Shown here piece after piece: positions 14,186-26,869 of a stretch of DNA of 64,000 nucleotides (position 1 is its first letter; each line of letters opens with the position of its first letter). The stretch comes from Diploscapter coronatus (lineage: Eukaryota; Nematoda; Chromadorea; Rhabditida; Rhabditidae). The notes beneath the pieces are model-generated. The model was not told the origin of the DNA. It worked only from the letters and a program-made list of their open reading frames with translations, and did not search any database. Location: contig OZ038422.1 in the NCBI GenBank assembly GCA_964036155.1, positions 39,765,201 through 39,829,200 of the forward strand, written 5' to 3'. Made by a program: the position numbers and the translations under genes.

Positions 14186-16718
14186 ATGTCCCTGGAGGCC
14201 GCATTGCGGATGACGGCTGGAAATAATTCCAGGAATGGCAACAGCAACGGTAATGGATCCGCAAGCAGTGACACTTCCACTGAAGGTGGAATTTTAAATT
14301 TGTCGAAAAATGAAAACCTGAAAAATACAATCGGAAAAAGGATCTCTTCTACTGCATTTTACATCAACTTTTTGCACAGTTATAGAATTTATTGCAGAAA
14401 GTAGAAATTGAATGCAAATAGCCACCCAAAAAAGTAAGAAAGTAGAGATAGAGGAGTGGTATATTTTCCAAATTCTCAAAGAAATCCGCAAATTTGTTGT
14501 GAAATAACTCGATTTCAACCTGCAGCGCCACTCTTACTTTCCTCCTGACCTGAAAATCTACATTTAACCACAAGGAGTCATCGACAGTCAGGCCTTCTTT
14601 CATTTCGATTTGAAAAGGAGAAAAGGAAAGAAAGACGATTTGAGAGTAGTGGCTAAGGATTTATTGGAATTGGAAGGAGGATTTAGGAAATTTGAAATCT
14701 CCAGATTGGTTGATTGAGTTCCTCTCGAAAAATATGCACTGCAGTTTAAGAAAATGAAGATTGAAAAGCTGTATCAACTTTTAAAAATTAATCGATTGAC
14801 TTAACCTATTTTTCAGATTCTGCCGCGATGTCCGAGTTGCTGAAGGAGGCCTTCACCGCCACAGTCGTCAGGGACTACGAGAAGTAAGTTTAGCAATGCT
14901 TTGCTACTGATTAAAAATGAAAATTAAATATATGTAGAGGAGCTTGATCTTTCTATTCGTCCTTTTTTCATATACCAAATTTTGAACTTGCAGTACTTCT
15001 AACCCCAAATATGTATTAATTCAGCTGTAACTTACCTCATTCCTCTCATTTACAATAAAAAAAAGTAATCGATTTGATGTGAGGCGTCGTTTCTCGTTTC
15101 TCTGTGAAGGCGACCGCTTCACGCGCACTGCATTCGCTTTGACACTGACCGTTTTGACGTAGAAAACTTGAAAACTCGAATTCTGTTAGCCGAAGGCAAG
15201 CAGCGTGCAGAATGGAGACAGGGTAGACAAGAGAAGGGAAGGCAAAGATGACATTTTCTCTCAGGCCATCTGATAGTTTTTGACGAGGAAAATATTAGGT
15301 TGAAGAAGAACTATTGTAATTTTGGTCTTGTGTTAGTTCAAAACTTTGAACAGCCTTATCAGTTCATGATCAAAATGAATGCATTGTTAAACCACATCAC
15401 TAATGCTCATTAGCTATCCACCCTATTGGTTTCCGTTTTTGTTCCTAAAGATAGTCAGATCTTCAAATAGTTCCTATCTTTCGCAATTTTTCTCCAATAA
15501 GTCTAGGAATTCGAAATTCAGAGCAGTGAATGTAATTCGTTCTGCAGTCGCTACAGACTATGCATTTGGAGTGGAAGATCTCGAATTGATGGACCACGTC
15601 TATTCCTGTATTCTAAACACTTCTCATTACGACGAGACGGTCATCGAAGTTTGTTGGGAATGGATTGACGCTTTGGAGAGAACCCCCAGACTCAAAGATC
15701 CCCGAGTCATTTCTAGCACTCAGCTCAGTATCTACTACGCTTATCATACGGTATATTTTGAATGATTAATCCAAGGAATTTTCTGCCATCTCTTATTGAA
15801 AAATCTTTATTTTTACCTAAATCTATCGGAATGTGTTGAACGTTTTTATATTACAACAAGGATGAGCAGTTAAATTCTGTTAAGCCTCTAAAATATTCTA
15901 GAACTAGGAAAACTCTAGATTTCCCGAGTCCAAGAACGAATGCCCAAAAGGCCCAATCACTTGCAGATTAGAGCAGAGACTTGGAAGCGAGTCAAGAAGA
16001 GTTTTGAGTAAGAATTTGCTATTTGAAATTTAATGAAATTTTGCTCTAGTTATTTGTGGAATTGCGCAGTGACGATGTGGAAGCCTCATGAAGTTGGTGA
16101 GTAGGAAAAACTGAACAAAACAGGACGTTTGAAATTCAAATTAGAAAGCGTCAATCGATGTTTTTTTTCTGAATTTGAACTTCGAATGATGCCTGTAGGC
16201 AGGGTTGAGTTGAAATGGTTGAATTTTTGATCGTCTGGACATTCTGTGCAATCTCTCGTACATCGCTCTGTCATTTGCCGATGTAGTCACTGAAGAGACG
16301 CTGGATTTGCTCCAGGCGGCTAAAGAGCACTCGCAACATGTTCTCGGCACGACCATAGTCGTCGAAAATGCTCACCAGGCTAATCAACGTATCCAAACTC
16401 TGGAAAGAAACATCAAGGATATTCGCTCTATGGCCGAAAAACTCGGAAGAAAATTGGTATAATATTTGACTTTCCCTAAGTTCTGGTGACTGTACCTATA
16501 AAAACTAGGGGTTATGGTTTTCTTTCTTCTATTTTTCAATATGAAGTGGAAAGCACCGACAATTTTATCTAGTTCAGTCACCAAAACATGATGTTTAATG
16601 ATTTTGAGAGATGTCCACAGAAAAAATTTAGACTAAGGAAACTGGAACTCCGATTCTGTCTACGGTACTCACTAATTTGCTGGACGGTATACCGGAGAAG
16701 CGCTTGAAAGAAGATTAA
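14186..16718 (+). CDS. Unrecognised helical protein of about 260 residues
   Basis: The ATG at 14186 lies one base past a TTTCAG acceptor. Seven exons join in consistent phase. The N-terminus (MSLEAALRMTAGNNSRNGNS) is Asn/Ser/Gly-rich and disordered. A helical domain follows with MSELLKEAFTATVVRDYE, VNVIRSAVATDYAFGVEDLE, VIEVCWEWIDALERTP and WKRVKKSFDYLWNCAVTMW. The C-terminal quarter (ANQRIQTLERNIKDIRSMAE) is predicted coiled coil, and the end is IPEKRLKED before TAA at 16716-16718. No signal peptide or membrane segment is evident, so it is probably intracellular. I do not recognise the family. Two introns use CTCTAG rather than TTTCAG acceptors, so their boundaries are less certain. Confidence 0.7.
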
Positions 16719-19700
16719 TTTATTCTAATTTTCGAACATATTTTTGAGATCTCCCATAATAGACTAGTGTGTTGTTTTTGTCTTTCGGTCGAACTTTGAT
16801 CTGTTAACTTTCGTCGTCGCCCGGTGTGCCTTTGAATCATTTCTCATTCACTTTTCCTCAATCTTCAACCAACTCCCTTGGTCTCTGTCACCCTGTCATT
16901 CTGTTATCAATATGTCTTTCTCCACTCGATGGCTGTACTGTCGGCGTCTTTCAAAACCCTCAATAAACTTATATTTTATCGACAAGTTGTCTCCCGCCTT
17001 CAGTTATGATAACTGATAAGAAATGAGATTGTCATTTCGGTCAATAACTTGACGGTTAATTGTTTGTCAAATTGCCAATTGCTACTATAGAGGTCGCAAA
17101 GTATTTAACATTTTTTCTAATTTTTACTAATGTTTAGTTTCTGCTAACAAATGTTTCGAAGATCAGCTTTTCTGTCTTTTCCAAATTGATAACAGCTATT
17201 TTTTCAAGGCAAAAATTGACAGTGACATGTCGCTGACAAATTCAATCATTGGCCGAATCTCTAAATCTTTCTCCACCTTTCCTAATCTGGTATATGGATA
17301 TTCCCTCTCCTTATCATATGATCTCCCAATGGATTGGTGATGTGATTGATTTATCTTCCCTCCCTCCCTTCCTCCCTTTCCCCTTTCCTTCTCTTCTTCA
17401 TTCATTTTGCCTCCTCCATCCATTTTCGTCGATTTTCCAACAGTTTACTTCATTTTTCCAACACATTCATAATTTGTCACGCGTATTGTTTACACCAGAA
17501 TTCATAAGTCTAAGAACCAACCTTTAACTTGATCAACTCGGAAGATTGATTTCAATTTAACTCTGACTCAGGTTGAAATCCGAAGTTTGGATTTTATGAT
17601 TGTTCAACTTACAGACTTCCTATCTTCCTTATCAACGCCCCGAATATTTGCATTTCAATTGACGAATATTTATGTTCGATTTGCACTCGGCGTTAAATTC
17701 CCTGTCGGGTTTCACGTGAACTTGCTGCTCTCGCTCTCAAAATTTCGCTTGTCTAGTTTTGTTGATGCGATTTGCCTGCTCGTGTCCATCGACCATATCG
17801 TCATATTGCGTATGTGTGAGCCTGGCTTTGCGTGGTTTGCAGTTCACTGGCTCCCCTCCCCTTATCCCCTATCTGTTCAATTTTGACACGCTACGGTAAT
17901 AACAAAATCGAAAATCATAAAATCGAAAACGAACAGAATCATTGATGGAAGAGGCAGAAGTTATCGAAGATGAATCGAAGACTGATCGACTGGGGGCGTT
18001 ACTTCCAAACACTCCGCACGATTTTATAGTCGATAGTTGGTTGAGACTATCTGTGGCAATTCGTCAGCTGAATCGTTAATCCGACACTCGCTCGTCCCCA
18101 AGTCATTTTAGCTTCTTCGTCAGATTGATTCGGCTTCTCCCATTTGAAGAGACCATGTAAATGTTACGAGTTGTAACAAATAGTCTTTCATAATCATTAG
18201 ATCTGTTGACTTTATTGGGAAAATTCATGCGGTTATTTTCTATCAAAATTTGATATTTTCCGATGATTTGAGTTTGAACTGTGAATTTTCAAAAATTCTA
18301 AATAGTCGCTTCTCATATTCTAGCTTCTAAATTTCTATGTTTACTTATTTAACGATTTGGTTATGCGGATTATGAGTTCTTCGTCAATTCTATTTGACAC
18401 TCTTGCAGATTATCAATAGTAAATCGACCGGTCTATTCTCATTGTTGCACTTCGTTTATTTTCTCCGAAAGTTCGGGTTGAAAGATGAAAGAATAGAGCC
18501 GAGTGCATTAGCACTGGAGTTAATTTTGAATAACTTGACTTTCCTTTGATCTCTTAACCACAAAAATTCCGCAATTTTGCATTTCGAACCAAAGTGATAG
18601 AGAGTCGTAAAATCGCTGCCTGTCAAAGTGCTAAACTGGAAATTCGAAAAGTGACGTCAAGTTTTGGGAATCGCGTTTCCCTTTTCCACTCCCTTCCCAA
18701 AATTACTGTCAGTCCAGTCTCTGTTTTGTTAATAAACGTCTTATGGTCGTGGTCTAAATAATATGCTCGAATTTTGCAGAATGGGAAATTTTGAAGTTTA
18801 CAATAAATCAGCTGATCAAAAACACTATCTTGTAGACCTCACAGATCTAATAATATTTTTAGATATAACGCATTTTCCCAAATCAAATCAATTCTCCTAT
18901 CAGTTACAACCCCGTTTTGTCTCAATTTCATTTTTCCGCTAGTCTGTATGCCTGTTTTCACATTTCTCGTTGCGGTCAGTCCCCGTTGTTGCTACCCGTT
19001 CAGCAAGCAGAAGGCTGCCTTTTCATCTTATTTTCCTTTCTTTTCGTCGATTTTCGATTGTTCTCGTTTTCTTGCTAACTTTATTATGTTCCAGGTATTA
19101 TTTTTGGAAATTGGAAGATTCTACATTGCAATAAGGAAGGATTTTTGTCCTGATAATATCATCTCATATTTGAGATTCGCTAGTGATGACATTAGGCCCT
19201 CTACGTGAGTCAAGTCTAACGAACGACTTTTTGTCATCTGTGAAAGTTCGCGCAGTTCATACGTCACAGATCTTTAATGTTCACGATTTTTTATCCATAA
19301 TATATCATCTTCAAATCAAATGGACTTGACAAGACCTTTAGTCAGAACGAAAAATTATCGAGGGGTACGCGAATCAAAATTTTCTATAGAAGGCTGACAA
19401 ATAGGGCAATACGCAACAACGCCTTGGCTGAATATTTTAGCCTAAATGGGGTACGCTCGAACGATCGGGCTTAGCTCTGTGCCCGGATCCAGAAAACTCT
19501 TGGAACCTCAGAAACTTTCTTATAGCAACCTTCTTCTCGCTGGGAGGCTCCTATAGGAAGGGTTCTGAGAGTTTCGTGGGTCGGGCACTGCCTAGGTATG
19601 TTCCAAAACTGCACTGAACTGTATGAACTTTCTTGGAAGATCACTTTTTTTTTTTGTAAAATAGGAATTTTTCAGACGATCCATGCAAGCCATGTCGTGA

Positions 19701-19923
19701 GTTCTGTCGTAAGAAATGTCAGTTTATCAAAGGTACTGTTTCGTGCAGTGCTCTTGATAAAATTGATAAATGACGTAGTAGTAGCAGAGTAGTCGAAAAT
19801 ATTTTATTGATTATCCAGATTTAGTTCTTTTTCTTAACTTTAGTTAGTGAAATTTTTGAGTGTCATTTATTAATTTCCGCTTTTTCTAAACTTTAAATTA
19901 GAAAAATAAAAATTCTATTTTAG
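16719..19923. other. 3.2-kb region upstream of or within the 5' end of the ATPase gene
   Basis: No exon can be assigned with confidence. It may hold the ATPase promoter, 5' UTR and missing first coding exon. A pyrimidine-rich tract lies at about 17356-17440. A small open frame at 17945-18079 (ATG, 44 codons, beginning MEEAEVIEDESKTDRLG) is acidic and a possible first exon, but no good donor in phase with the next exon was found. A short candidate ATGTTCCAG followed by GTATTA lies at about 19086. A hairpin repeat lies at 19479-19588. Confidence 0.45.
19479..19588. repeat. Hairpin-forming inverted repeat
   Basis: GTGCCCGG at 19479 is matched by an inverted CGGGCAC ending at 19588. Further inward, AAACTCT-type and GAACCT-type blocks also pair with inverted counterparts. 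It looks like a degraded small foldback or MITE. Confidence 0.45.
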
Positions 19924-22900
19924 CAGCCTGTTCGCATTTGACGAGAGCAACTCGAAACCCGGATGATCAGTCAAATAGGCACTGCTGCGACATCGAAAGG
20001 GGTAGGAAGCCCTCGGACGATGGAGAGGAAGGCACCGTTACGACGGGCACGAGCAGCTATGGTTGGAGACGTAGAACCAAAATAAACCCAATCAAGAAGG
20101 ATCTGCATGAGGCTAAACAGGTCAGATAGAGCTGATTTGGTGGTTTATCCCTAATTCTCAACCTAAATTTATTTTGAGAATTCAAGCGCAGAAAAAATAC
20201 ACTTTAGTCGGACAGATAAATATGAAAAAAAACAAATTCAATATAGTTTTTGGCTTTTCCGTAGATTAGATTTTGATACGTAATAATAATCATTTTTTTA
20301 TGACAATTTGAAAATACTTACATTTACCTTTTCTTTTTGAGTTTTATACTAAAATATTTTTCCCTAAATTGAGTTACTTGATTTGGAACCAACGTTTTGC
20401 AGCAAGTAGGCAGCTCGTTCGTGGAGCACCATTTGAATATAGAGCAGCTGAAGGACGTCTACACGGATTCCTTCATTCATCCGCAATTCCCTCAACAGAG
20501 TGACGGACTTACAACTGAAGAAGCGAAGTATCAAATCCAGATCTGTCAAAACGCGTTTCGCAAAAACTCGCAAATCACTCTGCAGGAAAAATAGTGCACC
20601 TTTCCGAGCGATTAAGGAGACATGCTCTTTTCTGCGAGTCGCGTTTTGAGAAGTCTGATCAAATCTATCAGCTTTCTTGCAGAAACTCGAACATTTCAGA
20701 AAACGCCTATTAGACGGTGGCCCGAATACAATCGATCCCCCGAAGGAAAAGAGCTTCGTCAAATTGTTCTTGAGTCAATTCCACTGGAAATTTTGGGTCC
20801 TGCTGACTGGGGCTGCGATACTGTCGGGTAAAATATTTAAATTGAAAAAATCAACTCTTAGGGCTAACGATGTAAAAAACTCGACAGCTCTTCTTTATTA
20901 GCACTATATCGCTAAAAACTAGCATCCCAAGAGTTCTTTAAAGTTGACTTGAAATTTAAGGCTGCCTGTAATTACTGACGAATGACAGACTCAAATGACT
21001 GTATTTACAGGCAAAAATTGAGGGTAGTTTAAGGTAGAGAGCGTAGGGAAGCGATAAGAAAAGAAACAACCACCTGTAAATACAGGAAATTTCAAATAAT
21101 CACAAATTTTCCTTCAGTCGCGACGTATTTCGTCCACCTGGCGCACGGCTACAACGAGCCACTCAACCTGTATTGCGCATTCATTCTTCTATTCGTCGTC
21201 GCCTTCATGTGCGTTCTCTCGTTCTGGCAGGAAAACAAGGCTAAGAAGGTGCTTTTTCTGAATTTAAGACAATTTGGATAATTCGTTACTTCGTTGCCCA
21301 TAGCTAAGTTTATTGAACAAAATAGAGGGAGATTTTTCCTATACTATTTCGTAAGTTACGAAGTAACATCATCCAGGTTGCCGTTTATAATTTTGTTAAA
21401 ACGTCTATTGATTTTCAGGTCTTACAAAACTTCATCAAACTTCTGCCAGCCAAAGCGGTGGTCATTCGAGATTGCGAGGAGAAGGAAATCCCCATTGAAG
21501 ATCTGGTCGTGGGAGATTTAGTCATTATAAGGCAAGCCTTGAAAATTAGCATATTGAAACGTTCATTTTTTTTAATTGGCATAAATGGAAAAAAAAAAAC
21601 AATTCCAGATCCGGTTCCCGAATCCCAGCAGACATGCGAATTCTACAATCAAACAGTCTCATCGTCGAGGTCTCGGAAGTCACAGGTCAATTTTCCTTAA
21701 ATCAAAAAATAACGAAGAAAAAAATTCAGGTTACACCGAGCCAATGGAGATGACAGCCGAAGCTGCGGCCAAGCACATTTCCGTGTTTGACGCCAAGAAT
21801 GTCGCGTTCAAGGGCTCCTACTGCACAGAGGGCGATGGGATCGGGATTGTCATCAGGACGGGCAAATTCACTGTTGGTTTTCAAGGAATTGCAAATAACA
21901 ATTGATCACTTATGAACATTTCATGCATTATCATTAAAAATAATTTCTTCTAAATAAAAAAAAGGCATTTTCAGGTGCTCGGAGGGGTAGCTGATCTCCA
22001 CCACTACGTGCCTCCCCGAACCAGCAAATTGCAGCAAGAGCTTCAGAATTTCGCCTCGTTCATCACCCTGATGGCTGTCTGCATGGCGCTAGTCGTGTTT
22101 CTGATCGGATGCATTGTGGCAAGGTTGGAGCAGTGATTTCCTAACGACAATTATATATTCTTATATTAGGGGTTTTTCGTTTTCTAAAATTTGACTTTAA
22201 AAAATGCGAATATTTGCAGGTTCGAAAACATCCTGGATCACTTCGTCGTCGGCTTCCTCGTGGTAATCGTTGCGAACGTGCCCCAAGGGCTGCCAGCCAC
22301 AGTCATGTCCCAGCTGAGAATCATCGCGAATCGAATGGCCCAGAAGAAGATGCTCATCAAGAAGCTGGAATTGATCGACGAGTTGGGTGCAGCCACGGTG
22401 ATCTGTGCAGACAAGTCGGGCACTCTGACAATGAGCCAGGTAAAAAAAGATAAAAATTAGAGTCAAAATTTGAAAAAAGAGTCAATGAATTGTCGTAAGG
22501 TTTGCTGCGAACAATGCGCTAATTTCTTTTGCGCTTCATTTTTCTCTGTCCCAAGTTATTGGTCAGTAACGATATAATTAGCTATGAATATGATTTCAGA
22601 TGGTCGTCACTGATCTATGGTTCAACAAACGAATGATGTCTGGAGCTGGAATCATGCCCAAACATCCCCACATGAAGGCAATGAAGGCTGCGATGAAGAT
22701 TGGGGAAAAGTTGGAGGATCCGCTTCCTGAACTACTAACGGGTTTGTATATTTATTCTAATTTCACAAGTGTATAGCCTCATGCAGTATTCAGTCTATCA
22801 GAGTTGTCGTCCTTCAAGTTGATGTATTCTTAAGATCCTGATTTCTTTTCGGGTTCTTTGAAAATTCATTTCTTTCAGTAATGTCCGTCTGCAACGGCGC

Positions 22901-25900
22901 CCAGTTCGAGCACGTCCGGAAGTCGATGCGACGAGTCTCCACAATGAGAGCCATGCAGAAATCCGCTAGTGAAGCCATGCTCAGCAGCACTTTGAAGAAG
23001 AAATTCACTGTTGTGTAAGTTTGTTTCTGTGCGATTATTTTGGGCTAAAGATAGACAATTATTATTGTTCTTAAAACTCTGAAATTTATCGTTCAGACCT
23101 GATATGAGCATCATCATTTGTTTTCAGCGACATCAAAACCGGCCAAGTATCTGAGCGAAGACCCAGTCCCAGTCTGAAGTCGTTGGAAATCACCGACCTG
23201 TCTCCGAATCTGTCTGATGAAATAGATGAAGACCCAAAGAAACAAAATGGAAACAATGCACTCAGTATGGATTTTCTGGAATTCAACAAAAAGGAAGCAA
23301 AATCGAAGTTGCAGAAGCTCCGCCTCATGTGCATTATGCGGTCGCAGAAAACGGGCATCGCTCGAAGAATATCAGGAGTCGGAAGAACGATTTGTTCGGA
23401 GTGCCTTGCGATGTGGCTCTGGTGAAATACGTCGAAGCACATCTGAGTGTCGAGGGAATCAGGCAGAGGTATTCGGTGAGATTTTGTGCATTTGTATTTC
23501 TGAAATTGAATCTGAATTCTGGACCGCGAACATAATCTTACCAGAAGTAATTTGTGTTATCAGAGCAGAGTATGGGAAAAAATGAATCATGAAATAGCGT
23601 TCGGTGGAAAAGTACTCGTTTTGATAACTATGTACTCGAACCTAAATTATATCTTTTTTCATATTTTGAAAAAAAAAATCTCGTTTAAAATTTGTATTCT
23701 TTTCAGCCATCTTTCGAATTGCCCTTTAACTCGATCCGAAGGTCCCAAACGATCGTCGCCAAATGCATGAGCGAACCGGCAAACGACTGGGAAGAAATCG
23801 GATCTCCTAATGAGGCTTGAAGATTGTCGAAATTTCTGAAAATTGACTTTTATTCAGGAAGAATCCCGTTTCGTGGTGTTCATGAAAGGCGCTCCCGAGG
23901 TGATTCTGAGCAAATGCAGCCACGTTAGATACGACAGGGAAATGGTGGAAATCGATGATCAGTTCAGAGAGGAGTGTCAGGTAAACTTTAAAGGAAAGCT
24001 AGGTTTTTAAAACAAAATCTTTAACTTTGAGAGTGAAATAATATTGATGAAAGAAATTCAATTTTTCATAAAGTCAAAAATCAACCATTTTTAGAAAGCC
24101 TGGGAATCGCTCGGCAACGCAGGCAGAAGAGTGATCGCCTTCGCGCAGCGACATTTCAATGCACCCACGAATGCGAAGTTCGGACATACAGACGAGGACG
24201 CGAAATGGCCGGAACAGCTCGTTTTTCTGGGAATGGCCGCGATTATGGATCCACCAAGGTAAGTACGCTGTTCTCCATCCAAATCTGGCTCTGGTTTTCT
24301 CATTTCTCATTCGTCTCTTTCGATTCCAACTACCCCCTGTCTCTTGAGACGAATTATGGCAAAAATGATTGCAAAGAGAGTTGTGATCGTTGCCAAATGA
24401 TTTCTCTAGACCTAACATGCTAGCACTACGCTACAGTCGTCTTACTTTGCATGTCGAAAGCTAGATGCGTCGAAGAAAGGGGGAAGCGAGAGAACGAATA
24501 AGAAGCTAGAAAATTTCCTTTTCTGTAATTTTTCGTTAATCATTTTAAAAAAATTCTATAAATTGAAATTTGTCAGACCCGAAACTGCCGCTGCTATTCA
24601 ACAATGCAAGGGCGCAGGCATCAAAGTGTTCATGATCACTGGCGACCATCCCACCACTGCCACTGCGTTAGCAAATGAAATTGGACTCATCGAAAATGGA
24701 ACCGAGGTTTTGAAATTCGTAATTTTCCTGAAAATTCATCAAAAAATGTTCAGACAAACCGTGGCGGACACGATTGGAGCATCGTCACCGGCGACCAGAT
24801 TTTGGGCTACAAACAGCACGATTGGGACGCGTTGTTGAAGAAGAAATACATCGTTTTTGCAAGGTGATTTTTTAAAAAGCTATTCTTCTGAAAAATGATG
24901 CATTTGATAAAAGTCATCTTTTTCAGGGTAGGGTAAAATTATCGATGTCTTTGTTGAAATAAATCCTAACTGAAGAACGAATTTTCAGAACAAACCCCGA
25001 ACAAAAGCTTATCATCGTGCAAGAAGTGCAGCGTCATGGAGAAACAGTCGTAGTGACAGGCGGAGGGGTGAATGACGCACCTGCATTGGCTTGTGCTAAT
25101 GTCGGAATTGCTATGGGACTGAGCGGTATGCAATTGTTGAAGATTCCTCAAAAATCAATAAAATGTAGGAAGTGACATTGCCAAACAGACAGCGGACATT
25201 GTTCTGCTGGATGACAATTTTGCTTCGATTGTCAAAGGAATCGAAGAAGGCAGGCTGCTTTTCGATAATCTCAGGTAATTTCGAATTTTTTTTTTTAAAT
25301 CAACAATTTTTCTTGATCTACATTTTTGAAACTGTTGAGATTTTAGTGAATTTTAGAGAATTGCAAACTTTCAGACTTTCTCTGGCCTATACATTCGCCC
25401 ATTTATGGCCTGAAATTTTTCCCATCATTTTGTCGTTTACACTGGGTCTCCCACACGGCCTCTCCCCGCTGCAGATTTTGTCCGTCGATCTTGCCTCGGA
25501 AATGCCACCCGCAGTGTCGCTCGCCTATGAACAGCCAGAACAGGACATCATGCACACTAAGCCTAGGAGCAGGTTGGGATTTTTCTTCACTTTTCCCTTC
25601 AAAAATTCGAAAAAAAAATCACGAAATTTTCAATTACATGAAAACTTGTTTCCTTCTTCAGATCTGCATTCTCTATATTCTTTCTATGCTTTTCTTTTCA
25701 TGTTTCGGAAAAACCGTGTCATTTTAAAGTTTTGATTTGTCCATTCATTGATTCAACTTCTTTCAGAACAGCCCGACTCCTTTCGAAAGGCCTTCTGACC
25801 TATGCCTACATCTTCGCAGGAGTGGCAATTACAATCGGCTGCATGGCTGCCTATCTGTCTGTCTATTGGTACCACAATATCTCGTTCCGAGACATTCTCT

Positions 25901-26869
25901 TCACCGCTGAACATCACTGGAAAGTCGGAGCCGAGAATTTCACGACGAGCGATGTAAGCAAGAAAAATCAAGCTTTTATAAAATTGCTAAAAATATCCCA
26001 ATTAATTTTAATTCCACTTGCAATTTGCAACTCGCTCGAAATAGCATGGAAATGAAGAAAGCACAAAATGATACAATCGCGCTTTGTACACTTCTCATGC
26101 TACTTCGAGCGAATTGCAAGTTGAATTGCAATTAACGTCCGAACGGACCCTTATATTTCTCGATCTTCAGAAATCTGAACAGAATTTCTAATGAAATAAC
26201 AAAATTCAGGGAAAAGTCTACGATGAAAAACAGCAACTCTACATCAAAGGACAGGCAGCCGCTGCATGGCAAATCACTCTCGTCATGTCTCAGGTTGGAA
26301 ATGTTTGGTTGGAGGTGATTTGTACCAAAATTGTAGAGGATTCCCTCGTAAATTTGGTACAAATCGCTCCCAAGCCGGAAATTGTTTATGAAAACTGAAG
26401 AAGTTTAGGTGTTCCATTTGTACAACTGCACGACCCGCAGAGTTTCCGTTTTCCGCCACGGCGTCACAAATGTCGTCAGCGTGTTTGCAGTTCTGATTGA
26501 GGTTGACTCAAGTTTAAGATTTCAAAATTTCGTCCTCATCTTTTTTTGGTTTTTCGAGAATTTCTTTTTTTTGAGTTATTCAATTCAATTTGGAAAAAAA
26601 TCTTTAAAGATAACATCTCAAAGTCAAAGACTTTCAATTTTTATGTATGATAAAAGCTTTCGAATTTGCTAAATTTTCAGGTTCTGATGCTGATAATGTT
26701 CGTCTACACGCCCGTCTTCCAATACATCATGGACATCCACACGCCGCCCGTCCATGTGTGGGCAATAGCTCCCATCGTCGGTTTGTATCTGCTGGCCTTC
26801 AATGAACTACGCAAATATCTCATTCGAAATCATCCAAAACTCGCATTTGTTAGGTTTATTAAATGGTAA
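19924..26869 (+). CDS. Divergent Na+/K+-ATPase alpha-like P-type ATPase (nematode CATP type), 5' end not found
   Basis: The spliced frame follows Na+/K+-ATPase alpha from the N-terminal [18 protein letters not shown] through ten membrane segments to [14 protein letters not shown] and TAA at 26867-26869. Retained motifs are DKSGTLT (phosphorylation Asp), [14 protein letters not shown] and DPPRPE. Several key residues differ from active pumps: TGES reads TGYT, M4 PEGL reads PQGL, TGDGVND reads TGGGVND, M5 reads YTFAHLWPE (ion-site Ser and Asn replaced, Glu kept), and M6 reads SVDLASEM (first Asp kept, second is Glu). The nucleotide-binding domain carries a Ser/acidic insertion (about 23125-23320). 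This pattern fits the nematode CATP-1/2/3 group and suggests reduced or absent pumping. Two introns use GC donors (21532, 23815). A 35- or 47-bp intron near 23334-23380 explains an apparent frameshift. The first coding exon is missing because the 19924 exon starts in phase 1. Confidence 0.88.
20541..20660. repeat. MITE-like hairpin in an ATPase intron
   Basis: It begins ATCTGTCAAAACGCG and ends in the inverted relative CGCGTTTTGAGAAGTCTGAT. It belongs to the same family as 7588-7733 and 59139-59255 and lies inside the intron between EEAK and KRLLDGGPN. Confidence 0.6.
21532..21608 (+). other. GC-AG intron in the ATPase gene
   Basis: The exon ends ATTATAAG and the intron begins GCAAGC, matching the strong consensus of GC donors. 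Removing it gives [20 protein letters not shown], which aligns residue for residue with the P-type ATPase actuator domain. No GT donor gives that alignment. Confidence 0.75.
23815..23857 (+). other. Probable 43-bp GC-AG intron in the ATPase gene
   Basis: The reading frame meets a stop (GCT TGA) directly after AATGAG. Splicing from the GC at 23815 to the TTATTCAG acceptor ending at 23857 gives [18 protein letters not shown] in frame. The donor GCTTGA is weaker than usual, so this is less certain than the intron at 21532. Confidence 0.5.
26000..26151. repeat. MITE copy in an ATPase intron (related to 54788-54973)
   Basis: The motif CTTGCAATTTGCAACTCGC and the following GAAATAGCAT are mirrored by an inverted arm ending near CCGAACGGACCCT. 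It is a diverged, left-truncated relative of the near-perfect palindromic element at 54788-54973. Confidence 0.65.
26297..26393. repeat. Hairpin filling an ATPase intron
   Basis: GGTTGGAGGTGATTTGTACC is mirrored by GGTACAAATCGCTCCCAAGCC-type sequence, so nearly the whole intron (26294-26408) folds back. A diverged relative with AGCGAT/AATCGCTC blocks occurs at about 26940-27010 beyond the stop codon. Confidence 0.6.

Noticed and set aside
23325..23385. Apparent frameshift in the nucleotide-binding domain of the ATPase
   Set aside because: A 47-bp intron (GTGCAT to ATATCAG) or a 35-bp alternative restores the frame exactly, and other introns of about 43 bp occur in this window.
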